Assembly (NCBI GenBank): GCA_013398955.1
Contig: VWPU01017506.1
Span: 16,403-80,402, forward strand
Origin: Callaeas wilsoni
Lineage: Eukaryota; Chordata; Aves; Passeriformes; Callaeidae
Length of the DNA: 64,000 nt
Reading direction: 5' to 3'
Part shown: piece after piece, positions 50,056 to 62,335 of the stretch
Numbering within the stretch: the first letter of the stretch is position 1
Layout of the letters: each line of letters opens with the position of its first letter
Program-made: the position numbers and the translations under genes
Notes under the pieces: generated by a model
Database searches by the model: none
What the model was told of the DNA's origin: nothing
What the model saw: only the letters and a program-made list of their open reading frames with translations

Positions 50056-50952
50056 AAGGACTCTTCCCCTCAGCGGTGTGTGCAAAAAGACATTCTGCAG
50101 AGTATGCCGAGAAGTGGGGAGGTCGGAGCACATTTCAGTTTGGAAAGAAGTGCAAGTAAGAGGAAAGGGGAATACCCTTTATTCCACCATTTTGCCAAGC
50201 TGACTGGCCTCTGTCAGGGGTGGGATCTGGTGCCCTCAGGGGTCTGTCTCCTCCAGGAAGGTGCTGCATACATTACACAGCATCATGGCACTTTGCTTCA
50301 CCTGTGCTCAGACTCTGTCTTGGCATTGGCTATCTTGGTTTGGCTGCCAAAGCATACAAATCCAACAGTGGCAAACCCTTAAGATGGAGAAGCTCAACTT
50401 CTGTGCATAAACACTGTTCTGCATCATTTAATAAATGATGCTGTCTAAAGTACCACAAAAGTACACCATCAGTGAGCATTGGTTATATTTCTAAAAGTTT
50501 TTGCAGCTGTAATCACACTTAGATGTTTCAATTAGCAATCCCTTACTTGAAGCTGACAGGTATGCTTGTATACTTTCCAGATATACAAGTGGCATTGTAT
50601 TTTCAGTATGACTGAGTTCAGTGGGATTATAATCTATTATGAAAGACCTTCTCCCAGCCCTTCAGACTCATATATTCTATTGCAAAGCTGAGCGTAAGTC
50701 TCTGAAGTAGTGAGGCTTAGGGCAGGGAGCAGTGGGAGGGGGCCAGTGCCTGTTTCAAGGGTCTCTTACAAGCTGTCAGTCACTTCAGTGCTTCTGGCTT
50801 TAAGGCATGTCAAGTTAGAAAGCCAAGATTTGTGGATTGGCCTGCTTTGGATGCTGCTTAATTATGAGTCCCTTTGATCAGTTATGGAAATAAAGCCACA
50901 CCCTACACAAAGCTTTTTAGGTGCTGGAGAAAGAGGGATGTTGCATGCCTCT

Positions 50953-50994
50953 GTCAAAAGAGCTGGATCTGTAGTCAAAAGAGCTGGATCTGTA
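50953..50994 (+). repeat. Perfect 21-bp tandem duplication
   Basis: GTCAAAAGAGCTGGATCTGTA occurs twice in direct succession with no mismatch (21-bp period, two copies). Perfect identity implies a recent event, or an array that could vary in copy number. Confidence 0.9.
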
Positions 50995-51014
50995 GAAGTA
51001 AGGAGTAAAGTTAT

Positions 51015-51066
51015 CTTACTTGTTGTCCAAGGAGAATTGTCTTATTTGTTGTCCAAGGAGAAGACA
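51015..51066 (+). repeat. 26-bp tandem duplication
   Basis: Two adjacent 26-bp units share CTTA(C/T)TTGTTGTCCAAGGAGAA and differ by a few bases at the 3' end. It lies only 20 bp from the 21-bp duplication but has an unrelated sequence. Confidence 0.85.
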
Positions 51067-53576
51067 ATTAGGGTTTTTTTATATGGCAGAGGAATATTTT
51101 AAAATGTTAGGACAAGAGTTAAAGGTCTGTGAAATGGGGCGGCCTGAGTCCTTTGGAGGCCTCATGACTTGTTTCATCTTCCTCCCTCCCCAGAACTCCC
51201 ATTCCATTGCAATTGTTCGAGGCACCTTCTGGGCAGCGGGGAGGAGTCCACACCGTTAAAAAGGCTGTTTTATTTCAGACTAACAAAAATGTGCTACAGT
51301 GTCCACCTCATGCACACACAGCAACTAACAAAACCTTTTAGCTTCTCCCTGCCAAAACAGTTTCCTCAAGCATCTTTCAATAGCCACTCCTTAAAGCAGG
51401 AGAGAAAAACCTCAAACACTAATCCCCACCAACTACTCTGCTGACTGATAGCCAAAAGGAGAAATGGACCTCACTTTCATTGAAGTTTTACTTTTTTGAC
51501 TCACTGATGAGACTGGTAGTTGAGTAGCATTTGCAGTGTAGTGGCTCTGATGATGCCAGAAGGAAAAGACGGGATGGGGGATGCTGATACAGCAGGGGAA
51601 AAGTCTGCATGCTTGATAACCAGTTACATTCAGTTAGATGAATATCACAATGCAGTTAATTACATGGAAAATGCTACAGAAGATATTTATAGCAATTATA
51701 AATTTACTCCTTACACATAGTGAACAGTCTTCTCAAAGAATGGAAGTAGTAATGCTCATGCTAAGCAGTATTAGCATTAGCATTGGCATAGTGGGGTTTA
51801 GCCAGCTTGAAGGAAGACATCCTGTTATGAACAAAACATACAAGTTCAAGCTCCTGCTTTGTTCTGAAGATAAGTTCTGCCATCTAAGAAAAAACTGCTT
51901 AGAAAAGGAACAGGATTAAAAGAAATCATGACTGTAGAACACACACACTTGCATGTTCTGGTGATGTACTTAAGGAAGAAAAAGGTGTGGGCAGAGAGAA
52001 AGAGGCAAATTAAACTCACAAAAAAAATCTGATTCACCCCCTTATTTTGTCCACATGATGAAATGTGAACATGGAGAAAACACCCATGGCACACAAAGGA
52101 CACAACCATTGGTGCTTAGTAATGGGATTATGACACTCAATTCACTTCCCTGTAACAGTAAGGTGTCATATAATGTCCCGCTTTCAGTGCAGTTTACAGA
52201 TGGTTTACAGAACACTTACCCTCAGGACATGCCAGCCATGGGGTTGGATGCCTCACTGTACTGACACAGATGTAGCCATCATGGTGCAACCCCTTGTAGG
52301 TACTCTAGTGTTGGTGGGACTGCTGGAGAAACTTCCTGCCTAGGGACAGGAGTGGGTGGGGGGGTCAGACATCTCCTCCTTGCCCTTAGTTCAGTTTCTC
52401 AAAGCATTGTTTCTTCTGCCCCAGGAGTGGAAGCCACTTGCAGCTTTGGGTGGATGGGAGAGGAAAGGGCAAGGAGCTGATCCTCAATTGTATAGAGTGA
52501 ACAGCAACAGATGAAAAAGTAGGAGACAAATTAATTTTCCCTTCCCTTTCTGGATATCTCTCTGGATTTAATTATCCAGGGATTTTATAGCAGTCTGATG
52601 GATGCGCAGTCTACCAGTGCCTGCTGGCTAATCCACTTTGGGGTTATATTAAATTGGTTGAGAATGACTGGATTAGAATAATATTCTGCTTTCTGTAACA
52701 GAAAACAATAATGGGAGAATGAGGAAGTTTATGGAAAAAGTATTATTGGTGTCAATAGAAAAAACTTATTGTCAGTTTCTAAGAGGTAGATCTGAGTTTC
52801 AGTAACATTAGTACAGCAACAAAGAGAGTTAGGCTTGTTCATAGGAGACTGAGAATTACATAAAAGAAAAAAAAAGACAGAAAAATGAGAAAAATAAATA
52901 GGATATATGGCCTTGTGGTTTGGTAGGAAACCGAAGACAGGATACTAAATTGTGTTTGTGTGGTCAGTAGCATCTTGTAAACCCAGATGCAGGACATAAA
53001 GAGTGGTAAAACAGTAACAATCGGAAGAAGAGAAATGGAAAGTCAAAAGAAATACAAGTGAGCTCCTTTAAATGAGTCCTTGAGGTTTACAGAGCTGAAG
53101 ATATGTCTTAAGCCATGAGAATTCTTACTGTGTGTGAAGTTTTTATTTAATGGTTGATGGTCAAACAACCCACCACCAAAACCCTGAATGGTGCAAAAAC
53201 CTGAGTGTGTTTTGACACTATGTGTCCATTTCCTTGCTCTTACCTGTGAATAAAGGTTTACTCTTAAAGCACTGATTTGAAATTGGGTAAAACAAGAGAT
53301 TCTCTGTATATGTTAAGGTCTAAGGAAGCTTGTTTTTATATATATGATTTTTTAATATTTTGTGCTTAGTGCAACGAGCACACAGTGGGTGTTTTGGCAG
53401 AAATGTGAAAATTGATTGCACACCAACACTATGCTTTTATCATCCTGAATTGTTTCCTTCAAGATATGTCTACATGCCAATACCACCATTATCTTGTTTC
53501 AATTGACTATGATGTATTTTCTCTAAGTAATTGTGAAAGAAAAGTATTTTTTCATGAAAACTGTTTGCAAACTGAG

Positions 53577-53679
53577 AAATGGAATGGAATAGAATGAAAC
53601 GGAATAGAATAGAATAGAATAGAATAGAATAGAATAGAATAGAATAGAATAGAATAGAATAGAATAGAATAGAATAGAT
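53577..53679 (+). repeat. (GAATA)n microsatellite on a CR1 3' tail
   Basis: A perfect array of about 15 pentamers (53602-53678) preceded by imperfect units (GGAATGGAATAGAATGAAACG). It abuts the CR1 remnant on its right exactly where the element's 3' tail complement should be, so it arose by expansion of the CR1 tail repeat (tail ATTCTATG to ATTCT pentamers). It probably varies in length between individuals. Confidence 0.95.
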
Positions 53680-53860
53680 TTTCACTTGGAAAGGAGCCAC
53701 AACAATCATCCGGTCTATCTACCTGACCCCTTCAGGGCTGGCCAAAAGTTAAAACATGTTATTATTGTCCAAATGCCTCTTAAGCTCTGATTTTGATCAT
53801 TGATCACCTCTCTAGGAAGGGTTTTCCAGTGTCTTCAGAAACTTTCAATGCTTTTAGGAA
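53680..53860 (-). mobile_element. CR1 LINE 3' region, antisense, with expanded tail
   Basis: 'ttggaaaggagccacaacaatcatccggtc', 'agggctggccaaaagttaaa', 'tgtccaaatgcctcttaag' and 'gatcacctctctaggaagggt' in this order are the reverse complement of a CR1 3' region. The subfamily differs from that at 49.7 kb. The 3' tail lies to the left and has become the GAATA array. Confidence 0.88.
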
Positions 53861-56415
53861 CTATAGGAAAATCATTATTTTAGTATCTTAAGGGGGTAGA
53901 AGTAGCCACAGAAGTCAGAATCCTTGTGCTTCCAAAAAGCTCTCTGAACAAACCAAGAGTGATTCAGAGAGTATCAGGAGATCTCATAAAACACATGTGG
54001 TGTCTTTGACAAGGTAAGCCTAATCTTCTGACTGGTTTCTCCCCCTGGGAGGAAGTGGTAATTTTCGCCTGTTTCATCTATATTAGTAATTAAACAGATA
54101 ACTTATGGAAGACCTCTTAGGTGAGAATATCAACAGCTTAACTGCCTGTAATGAGCAACTACTGATTGATGTCCCTGCTGTCTTTTCTAGCACTGACTCT
54201 GGGTAGACAGTAAAGCCTGTAGAGAAGGAGCTGGCAGGAAAGTCCCCGTGTCCTTGCTGAGGCAGGAGGCACCGTGATGGAAGTGACTCGCAGTCATTCA
54301 GTAGGACAGTGATTCAGTGCAGTCTAGCACTGGGCATGTCAAATTCAGCATCCTCAGGTTTCCTGAAGTCATGACAAACCACAGGAACAGTGACGAGCTG
54401 AAGTAATCTGTGACAAAGAATTAAAAGGCACAAGGCACCCACTTGCCAGTTGTTTGATTTCTTTGGTTGTATTATTTTACTGCATTATCAGCAGTATGAC
54501 TTGACAGACTAACAATGTAATACACTTAAAATGACTGAGCTGGAGAAAAATGTCAGCATCTGTCAGCATCTACAAGGAAGACCATCAGAAAAGCCGGTCT
54601 GAAGGAGAGGTGATGTTCTAATTTCAAAGAGGGAGTTCTAGCCATGGAAATTGTGAAAGAAACAGCATCTTGTGGATTCTAGAAATACTACATTTTCTGT
54701 CAGATTACACTCTTGAACCCAGATTTCATTTTTGTTTTCAAAATACAGTTGTTGATTTACAATAAATTCTTAGAAATACCAAAGAAATGCTGTATTTCCT
54801 GTATATTTTCAATACAGTGATTCATTTTATCAAAGTGATTGATTTTGTTTGGTTCCAGAATCTTTCTTTCCTTTGCTCCTATTCCAGTTAACTCCTATTT
54901 CCTTCAGTCTTCTTCTCTTTCCTCTATCTGCTGATTCTCTTCTGCACACCGTTTTTCTCTTATATCACTGTTCTTCAATTTCTACCTTCCATTTTCTGTT
55001 CTCTTGCAGACTCTTCTTTTTGGTCAATATATAAGTAGAAATAATAGCCACCCTAAAAGCCCTCTAAATGTTTATTGTTCTAAATTGGATTCTTCCAAAA
55101 CATATGCTACATATAGAAAACAGATTACTCTGTGTTACTACAGCAAGAAGAGAAAGATTTATTAACAGGGCAAGCTTTACAAAAACTGACAGTGCAGTTC
55201 TAGAAAAGACAGACAAGCTTTGATTTTCACATTACAAAGGAAAAGTACCCATACAGCAATATGGTAATCAGAAGGAAACTTCTAGGAAATTGCTTTTCTC
55301 TCTTCTTAATTGCCAAAAGTAGGGGGACACTTACAGCTGTTAGCCAAAAGAGGGGTTTTTCTCCCTATGTTTATGCCTCATGATTGTGGGAGACGCTGTC
55401 CATGGGCCACTGCCTTTAGACTCAGCCCAAGTTATGACTTCCTAAAAGAAGAAAAAATGTAGTGAAAAGATATGATAAAAAGACGTTTAGCCAAGAGACT
55501 GTGTTTAATTAAGGCAATAAATAGATTCTCACTTTCTGGCTCATGGAGGCTCAGTAGGCAATTCATAACAATCAACTGGAATTTGAAAGGTCCGAAATAG
55601 CAAGGGGCAAAAGACTGTGTTAGCTCTGGCATGCACACAAACAAGTTCAGAATGATTCCGTGAATAAAGCTTTTGATCGCTTTAGAGGGAATAATTTACT
55701 CAGGTATAAAATAATTTATTCAGTATAAAATTCCCCCGCATCCAGAGACCCCACAGACACAATGTGAAGTGGTGAGGAACATCCCCAAGAGTGATGCTGG
55801 ATGTTGGACCTGTGCTCTGGATTTGGAAGGATGTTGGGGACTAATCATTTACACTCAGTAATCAGAAATTCTGTGTTCAGTTATGTGAAGGTCACAAAGC
55901 TAGGCTCCAATTTGCTAACCCTCATAGGAACTTGTAGAAAAAAGTCATAATCTGCACCCAAAGAATGAAAGAATTTAATTAACACCCTGGGGTGAAACAT
56001 GTTCATCCTGCAGGAACTGTTTGTACTTCCTCAAAGATTCTTCAGTTCTTCACTTTTCTGAAAGCACAGATAGAGATGCTCAGGTACAAGCACAGTGGCA
56101 CCTATTCTTAGTTCCCCCCTTCTTTTAAAAAAGCAGAAGGATAAATTGATTCTAGAAACCACAGAGAACTGAAGACTCCCTATGGCAAGGCCATGGCTGA
56201 AGTCACTAAATAACAGGTTTCTGCTCTGTGCTTGACTTGTTTTGCTCTCAGGAGTGGTAGGTATGGCAGGAGGCAGCACCTGCCAGCCCAGTGTCTTACG
56301 GGATTGGTTTGGTGCGCTTCCTCAGGTGACTGTCTGCGTGCTGGCAGCTTTCAGGGAGATACTTGGTCGGGGGAGAGGCAGATGCTGTGGTGGCCACACA
56401 GTGATTTCAGATAAA
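53861..56415. other. Non-coding DNA, no gene seen
   Basis: AT-rich. A 10-bp direct repeat (GTCAGCATCT, twice, 54551-54570) and a T/C-rich stretch near 54860-55020 are the only visible patterns. No exon, RNA gene or further clear transposon. Confidence 0.5.
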
Positions 56416-56500
56416 CATAGGATCGTAGAATGGTTTGGATTGGAAGGGAACCTTTAAAGGTAACCTAGCCCAAGCCCCAGAGCAGGAGTTCAGGTCTCAC
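56416..56500 (-). mobile_element. CR1 LINE 3'-end fragment, antisense
   Basis: 'cataggatcgtagaatggtttggattggaagggaacc' is the reverse complement of a CR1 3' terminus including two eroded tail units, followed by 'taacctagcccaagcccc'. It is about 85 bp and quite well preserved. Confidence 0.88.
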
Positions 56501-57090
56501 ACCAGAAAGGCTTAATGGGGAATCTCTTGTCCTTTTGGGCCCTTGCTCAGGAAGCCTGTGCTTGGTTTGGAAAGAATTTTTTAATGTTTTTTATAGTGCA
56601 CGTCAGGCATGTTAGGGCTGCATCCAAACAGTCTGCAGAGAGCCTTCAGCTCCAAAGGCGGTGATGAAAGAGTAGAGGCCGTCAACACCATGTGAGATTT
56701 AAACCCTGGTCTCTAAAGATATCTTGTACTGAGTTTAAGCAGAAACTGGAGTCAAGCAAAGAGTTAAATCTGTAAAGTGAAGTATGCACTTTTAAACATC
56801 TCATAAATTGCTTGTAACTGCACAAAATACCGCAGGGTGCATGTGAGCACCCCCACATGAAGCTGAATTGCAGCCAGATAAAATATCCTGCAGCTTTTGC
56901 TGATAATCCTGATGAAAGAGAGGCTTATTGTAATAGAAAGAAAATGTAGGAAAGATTTGTAGATATGTGACCATTCTAAGTCAGTGACCTGGGGGAGGAC
57001 ATGATGCAAACAACATTATTTGATGAATCATTGAAAGCTGTAAAGGGAAGAGTGGCAAACCTTTTTAGATAATTTACAAAGACTGGCCAT

Positions 57091-57158
57091 TACATATATA
57101 TATATATATAGACACACACACACACACACCCACACACACAAATAAATAAATAAATAAA
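57091..57158. repeat. Compound microsatellite (TA)n-(CA)n-(AAAT)n
   Basis: About nine TA units, then GA(CA)n interrupted by CC, then (CA)n, then (AAAT) about four to five times. The three motifs abut without a spacer. Alternating purine-pyrimidine sequence of this kind can adopt Z-DNA. Probably polymorphic. Confidence 0.95.
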
Positions 57159-57261
57159 AGTTAATATATCAAGAGATGCTTTGTCATAGAACTGCAGCAT
57201 GACAATACAGCTAGGTTAGTCAAACCCTGATACACAGAGGCAATGATTAAAATATCCATGT

Positions 57262-57310
57262 AAAAGAGACAAGTGTTTTGGAAAAGAGACAAGTGTTTTG
57301 GAAAACAGAC
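57262..57310 (+). repeat. Perfect 20-bp tandem duplication plus partial third copy
   Basis: AAAAGAGACAAGTGTTTTGG at 57262-57281 is repeated exactly at 57282-57301 and begins a third time with one change (AAAACAGAC). It lies about 100 bp from the compound microsatellite. Confidence 0.92.
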
Positions 57311-58470
57311 GAAGGATGAATGAAGAGTAAACTTCATTGGACACATCCTTATAAAACTACTCACTAGGGGTCATCTTCACCTGAAAACCTCTTTAATGGG
57401 GCATTTATTTTAGATTTAAGGCACTAGAAATATTTCTAACTCCTAAGAAGTAGCCTAATGAATGGACATTTATTTCAGCACTGACTTTACTGTAGCTGTA
57501 AATAAACTGCAGACTCTCCTAGGTAAGAGCAGTAGATGGTTTTAAATGATGGCTGGTGGAAAAGACAGCAAGCTAAACAAACCAATGTTCTCATGTTTAG
57601 GTTGGCAACATTAATATCATCAATCCTGTGCTTTCAAAAATAATGTCCGGACTCTCCCTCCCCCCACTTCCATTATTAGATTTACTTTAAAAATCAGGAT
57701 AATTTTAAATATTGCAGTTCTAGATATGCCTGTTTTTCTTAGAAGGCCATAGTTTCTGTGAGCAGGGGAAAAAAATCACATTTAGGAGTTTTTCTTGGCA
57801 TCTCATGTATATGGAACAAAATAATCCAGAGGTTTGTGTTTGTCATTTAAAAACATCAGGCATTGGAAGGCATGTGATTAGCTTTTGAAATCTAGAAATA
57901 ATGTACTGTCAAATGTATATAAATACAGATCATCAGAGTAATTTTTAAAAACAACTATGCACAAAATTGAGAGATGATATTTTTATTCCAAACAGGAGGG
58001 TTCATATTCACACAGATTTATCTCAAAATAGTAAGCAGTATACAATAAAACAAATTAATAATTTCAATATGAATAAAGCCTGTAAAGTCCTGTATTTTTA
58101 TGAAGAGATGGTTATCAAGTCTGTTAATGAGTTATTCTTAGGAGAAAAATGAATGTTTAAAGGCTCAATTACAAGATACCGAATATGACCTAAACATAGG
58201 TCTGCTATTATAGAGTTTCTTACTGGTTGCTGAAATAAGTTGAATATTTTCTTGATATGAGAGGAAAAAAAAGATACACTTAAATCTGCACTATTTGCCT
58301 TTCAGGATATTTCCCTGACAGGAGACTGCACCAGGTAGCAAGATACCTGTGTGTCTCAAGTGTCTAGATAGGCACTTTGACTCTAGACCTGAGATTTCTG
58401 GGAAATGTAGTTTAGAAATCAGAAGGGAAAAAAAAAAAAAAGCAGAGTTTTTTCTCTTTTAGAGCTGGTT

Positions 58471-58570
58471 ATTTGCAGTTAGTGAAATGATAAGGTTTTT
58501 GGTTTTGCAATTAATGAAGCTACAAGATTTTTGTATTTGCAGTTAGTGAAAATGCAAGATTTTTGTGTGG
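58471..58570 (+). repeat. Three imperfect tandem units of about 32 bp
   Basis: Units start at 58471, about 58504 and 58535. Each reads (A)TTTGCA(G/A)TTA(G/A)TGAA, then a variable part, then (A/T)AGRTTTTTG, the second unit being the most diverged. A possible fourth degenerate start (ACATGCAGTGATG) follows. It is an AT-rich minisatellite seed of no known family. Confidence 0.82.
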
Positions 58571-60466
58571 TTACATGCAGTGATGCTGTTCTGGTCTGGG
58601 GGCAATCCCAGAGGCATATATTTCTTTTGATGACAGAAATGCATTGAAGCATTTATCTGAGAGATTATGAGCAATACCTTTGAAAGAAGTAAGATGAATT
58701 GCTAAAGGAGATTCACATGATTAAGTTGTATCACCAGTGATGTATTGACAAATGAAAAAAGAGGTAAGCTCATCCATGTTGTGGTCAAGCCAGTGGGAAG
58801 TGAGTAATCTGCTCAAATTAGAAACAAGTAAGTTTTCTTTCAGTGTCTGGCAGTGAAGCCAGAACATGGGTGGATGGACATGAGGCAGGGTAAGAGGAAA
58901 CCTCATGATACTTTAGAGCTCCAAATGTTGATGTCTGGCTCGACTGGAAGAGACAGCCATCGTCACATTTTATTTGTCAATTAATGCTGTTTCCCCCCTA
59001 TATTTCTCTTGCTTATTCTTACTAAGGCACCCTGTCTTCTTACAATGAAAAGTACATCTCTGGATGGTTACCTGAAGAAGGAATCAAAAAGACTCTGCAA
59101 CTCACAATCTCACTACATATTATAGGGATAAAGCCAATATCTAGTAAGGGGACAGCTGCAGTGGTGAAAAACCTACAACAAGACCTGGTAGGCTTTTCTC
59201 TTTGGCAATTAAAGGGTAGGAAGGTCTCTGTCATAATTCTGCTAAGAAGCAATCTTCCCTTGATAGAAGCATTGATGGAAGAGTGCCATGCTCTCCGTCT
59301 ACAAGCTCATCCCCAAATTTGGCACTGTGGCCACTTTGGTCTTACACTGGGAGGCTGCCCTGGCGACAAACACTCTGTGGGTCTCACAGGGAGAAACTCT
59401 GTGATGCAAACTGTAATTCTTAGTTGTGTTTGATATCTACAGTGGTGCAATTTCACTGGGACAGAACATCAGGCCAAACACACAGAAGACGTAGAGCTTT
59501 AATCTTCTCAGGCTGATTATCAATGCTTACTGGTTTGCAACTCAGAAGTTGAAAAGCATTTTCCACCAGATGGAGTAAGGTTATGATAGAGAAGAGCAGT
59601 TAGGAAGAAAAGACTGCTTAGCAATGTGCAGCTTCCCTTGTAATATTTACAAAAATTGCAGCCCTCAATAGGCAGGCAATACAAAATTAGTACATCACAT
59701 AAACTCTTCAGTCCCTTAGCTTTTGAAAGATGATTTTAAAGGTTAAGTGTAATCTAAACCAACCATGGTATCTTTTGTAGTCACCTTTCAAAACCATAGA
59801 AAACTAAAAAGGTGTTTGCCGACCTAGACATGTCTGAGAATATAATGAGAGAATAGGAATGAACATGTAAATCACAGCAAAAATTACTTCTGAGTCCTGA
59901 TTTTTCCTTTGTTGCATCGTACATAGTTGTAGGGCCTAGAGACTTGCTGATTACAGATTAAATTACTAGTCTAAATTTATTTTATCTTGATTCCAGTAGA
60001 AATCTTCCTAAACTCAATATTTAGTTTGCATTACTTTGGTAGTAGGCTTCTTTAGTGGGACTACCTTAGGCAAGTCGTGGACTTGGGTTCAATGATGATG
60101 TCTCACTGTATTATCTGAAGCTTAGAATAAAAGTTGTTCATGGAGCTTCAAAATCTACCATCTCAAACCTTAAGTCTCTGAATTGCTGTACTGATTAGAA
60201 ATGTGCAGAGGCTCCCTTCATTAGACATTTGCTTTGTGAGGACCGGGGAGAATGCTTGTTTCTGCAAGATGGGATTAAAGGTCTTGCTTTGTGAAATATA
60301 GCCTAAAGACAGCTGCTTTGGGTGTTCTTCTGAGCTCCTGAATGCAAACTCCTTCTCCTCTGGTCAAGCAAGGTGCTTTTTGAAATGGTTTCAGAAGAAG
60401 TCGAGAATCATGTCACCATGCTTTATGAAGGTGAAAGGAATTTTTGCATCACAGTGGTTGAAAGCA

Positions 60467-60880
60467 GAGTCACAGAATCATAAGCCTCATGTCTAAAAGG
60501 AACCTGGATGTTTGTAGCCTGTGGTAGGATCTTGTACTACTAAATTTCTGTAGATGATTACTTAACCTGATCCTAAATCTTGGCAATATTTGCCATTAAA
60601 CCAATTTTCTCTGAATGCTGCTCAAGTCCATTTATCACAAGTACAACAATTCCTTACTTTGCTGTCTTTGCAATGTGTTTTTGCACATTTGAAGATTATT
60701 ACCATCTCCCTGCTCAGTTCATGTTTTAGTAAAATAAAGCAACACAACCTTTCCTCATGGATCATATATTTCATTGTAGTGGATCATCTTCCTGTTGTTC
60801 ACCTCTGGGTCATCTCTAGCTGATCTATGTAGTTATTGTAGTTCACTACCCAGAAGCCAATTTCATACATCAGTCTGGAC
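60467..60880 (-). mobile_element. Very old CR1-like LINE fragment, antisense
   Basis: 'gagtcacagaatcataag' at 60467-60485 resembles an eroded CR1 3'-tail complement. Further right, 'taaagcaacacaacctttcctca' and 'cttcctgttgttcacctctggg' match the reverse complement of an older CR1 3' untranslated region (the 'cctttcctcataggac' and 'cttcgttgctcttctctgga' blocks). Divergence is high and the two parts may be one ancient element or two. Confidence 0.5.
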
Positions 60881-62265
60881 TTCCTACTGCTGCAGAGTAA
60901 CAGAATATGTTATGTTCATTCCCATACAATGTGCCTGTTTATTCAGAGTATTTCTCTTTTTTTGCAACCATATGTTATTGCTGACTCACATTCCTTTTTA
61001 ACTGCCCAACCTCCTTCTGCAGAGAATTTTTCATAGTAATACAGTCAATGAAGTAAGAAGTCAGTTCATGAGGAACAGAAGAAAGAATCTAAAATTACAT
61101 TAAGTCCAGTGCAACAATGCCAATAAAGCTACAGTTATCAAGGGAGGAGTTTATGAGAAAGTCTGTAAATTCCATTTCATGCTGCTATAAAGACATGTGT
61201 ACCGTACCTCTGCTTGAACAGTGCCTCTCAGCTTGGATGAGACAAGTCAACAGAAATTTTCAAACTGCATTTACCTGTAAATATGAAACGTGAAGCAACT
61301 GAGCACTATCTAGATAACTGTGTTACTTATTCTGCTAATTAGGTGTCTGCTAAACTGGTGGAAGCTTAACAGGCTTGGGAATTACAGGAAGATGGATAGC
61401 TTGAGAAAGTGGAACATATTCCAGATAATGAGATGTAAAAGAGAGGAAAGAAAAAGAGGGAGAGAAACAGGGAAGGAACTGAGACAAAAGCCAGTGGTAA
61501 TCAAAGATGTGACCAGATGCTGTTTTGCGTAATACCAAGTGAGAGAAGAACTAAGAGAGCAGTGGACAGGTCAATTACCATGTAAGACCAGATTCAAACC
61601 TTGACTGTGGTGCAGGTTTTATTGCCGTTAGTTGGTGCTGTGCTGGACACCATGCCAGATGCACAAAAGCATAATCTCTTACCACATGAGTTTGGTACCC
61701 TTCTGCTGAATCAAAACTCGAAGACCAGATGATTGGGAGCACATCTCAGCATCAGCAGCTTACTGAAGGATGTCCCAAGTCTGAAAAAGCTCTGGCATCA
61801 GAGAGTGGGTTTGGTAGTGTCTCAGAAAGAAGGGACATCTTAGACCTAGCAAGCAGGTGGGTAAATGAAATAGGGTGATCTAAGGAAAGACTTCGTGTGC
61901 AGAGGCCTGGTAACATATGTACAAAATATTACAGACTGTTAGTAAGTGCCTATACTTAACATGTACATTTGTTAAGAACATGCGTAAATTGTGTGTAAGA
62001 TCCTGATCAGATGCAAGATACCTTTGTTTGCTTCTTTTTAAAAATTTTTCTTTTTTTAGTTCTTTTCCTCTCTTTCTTTTTTAACCCCATATGCTCTGGG
62101 TGTTCCCCCTAAGGAATGTTTTTGTGTAATTGTGTTCTTAGTGATATATGGAGCCTTCATATACAACTGCGTGGAGCAACAGTGCCAGAGAGTGGCTGGC
62201 TGAGATAAATGCAGCTGGATTTGCCTTGTAGTTAAGCCTTTGTGACTTAAAACAAGCACACACAG
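60881..62265. other. Non-coding DNA, no gene seen
   Basis: AT-rich, with a purine-rich stretch at 61436-61480 and a T-rich stretch at 62034-62085. No exon, RNA gene or clear repeat. Confidence 0.5.
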
Positions 62266-62335
62266 AGTCATAGAATATGCTGAGCTGGAAGGGAGCCACA
62301 AGGATCATGAAAGTCCAGCTCCTGGTCCAGTAGTT
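62266..62335 (-). mobile_element. CR1 LINE 3'-end fragment, antisense
   Basis: 'agtcatagaatatgctgagctggaagggagccacaaggatcat' is the reverse complement of a CR1 3' terminus with part of its tail, followed by 'gtccagctcctggtccag'. About 70 bp. Confidence 0.85.

Larger units (their letters stand above)
50056..53576. other. Non-coding DNA, no gene seen
   Basis: AT-rich. Contains the local tandem duplications at 50953-51066 and A-rich runs near 52865-52880. No exon or RNA gene recognised. Confidence 0.5.
56501..60466. other. Non-coding DNA with simple repeats, no gene seen
   Basis: AT-rich. Contains the compound microsatellite at 57091, tandem duplications at 57262 and 58471, and a 14-base A run at 58428-58441. 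No exon or RNA gene recognised. Confidence 0.5.

Noticed and set aside
49694..50382. Open frames of about 90-195 codons on both strands
   Set aside because: They run across an antisense CR1 3' segment, which explains the raised GC and the open frames.
53470..53709. Open frame with a repeating FYSIL pentapeptide
   Set aside because: It is a translation of the (GAATA)n microsatellite on the minus strand.
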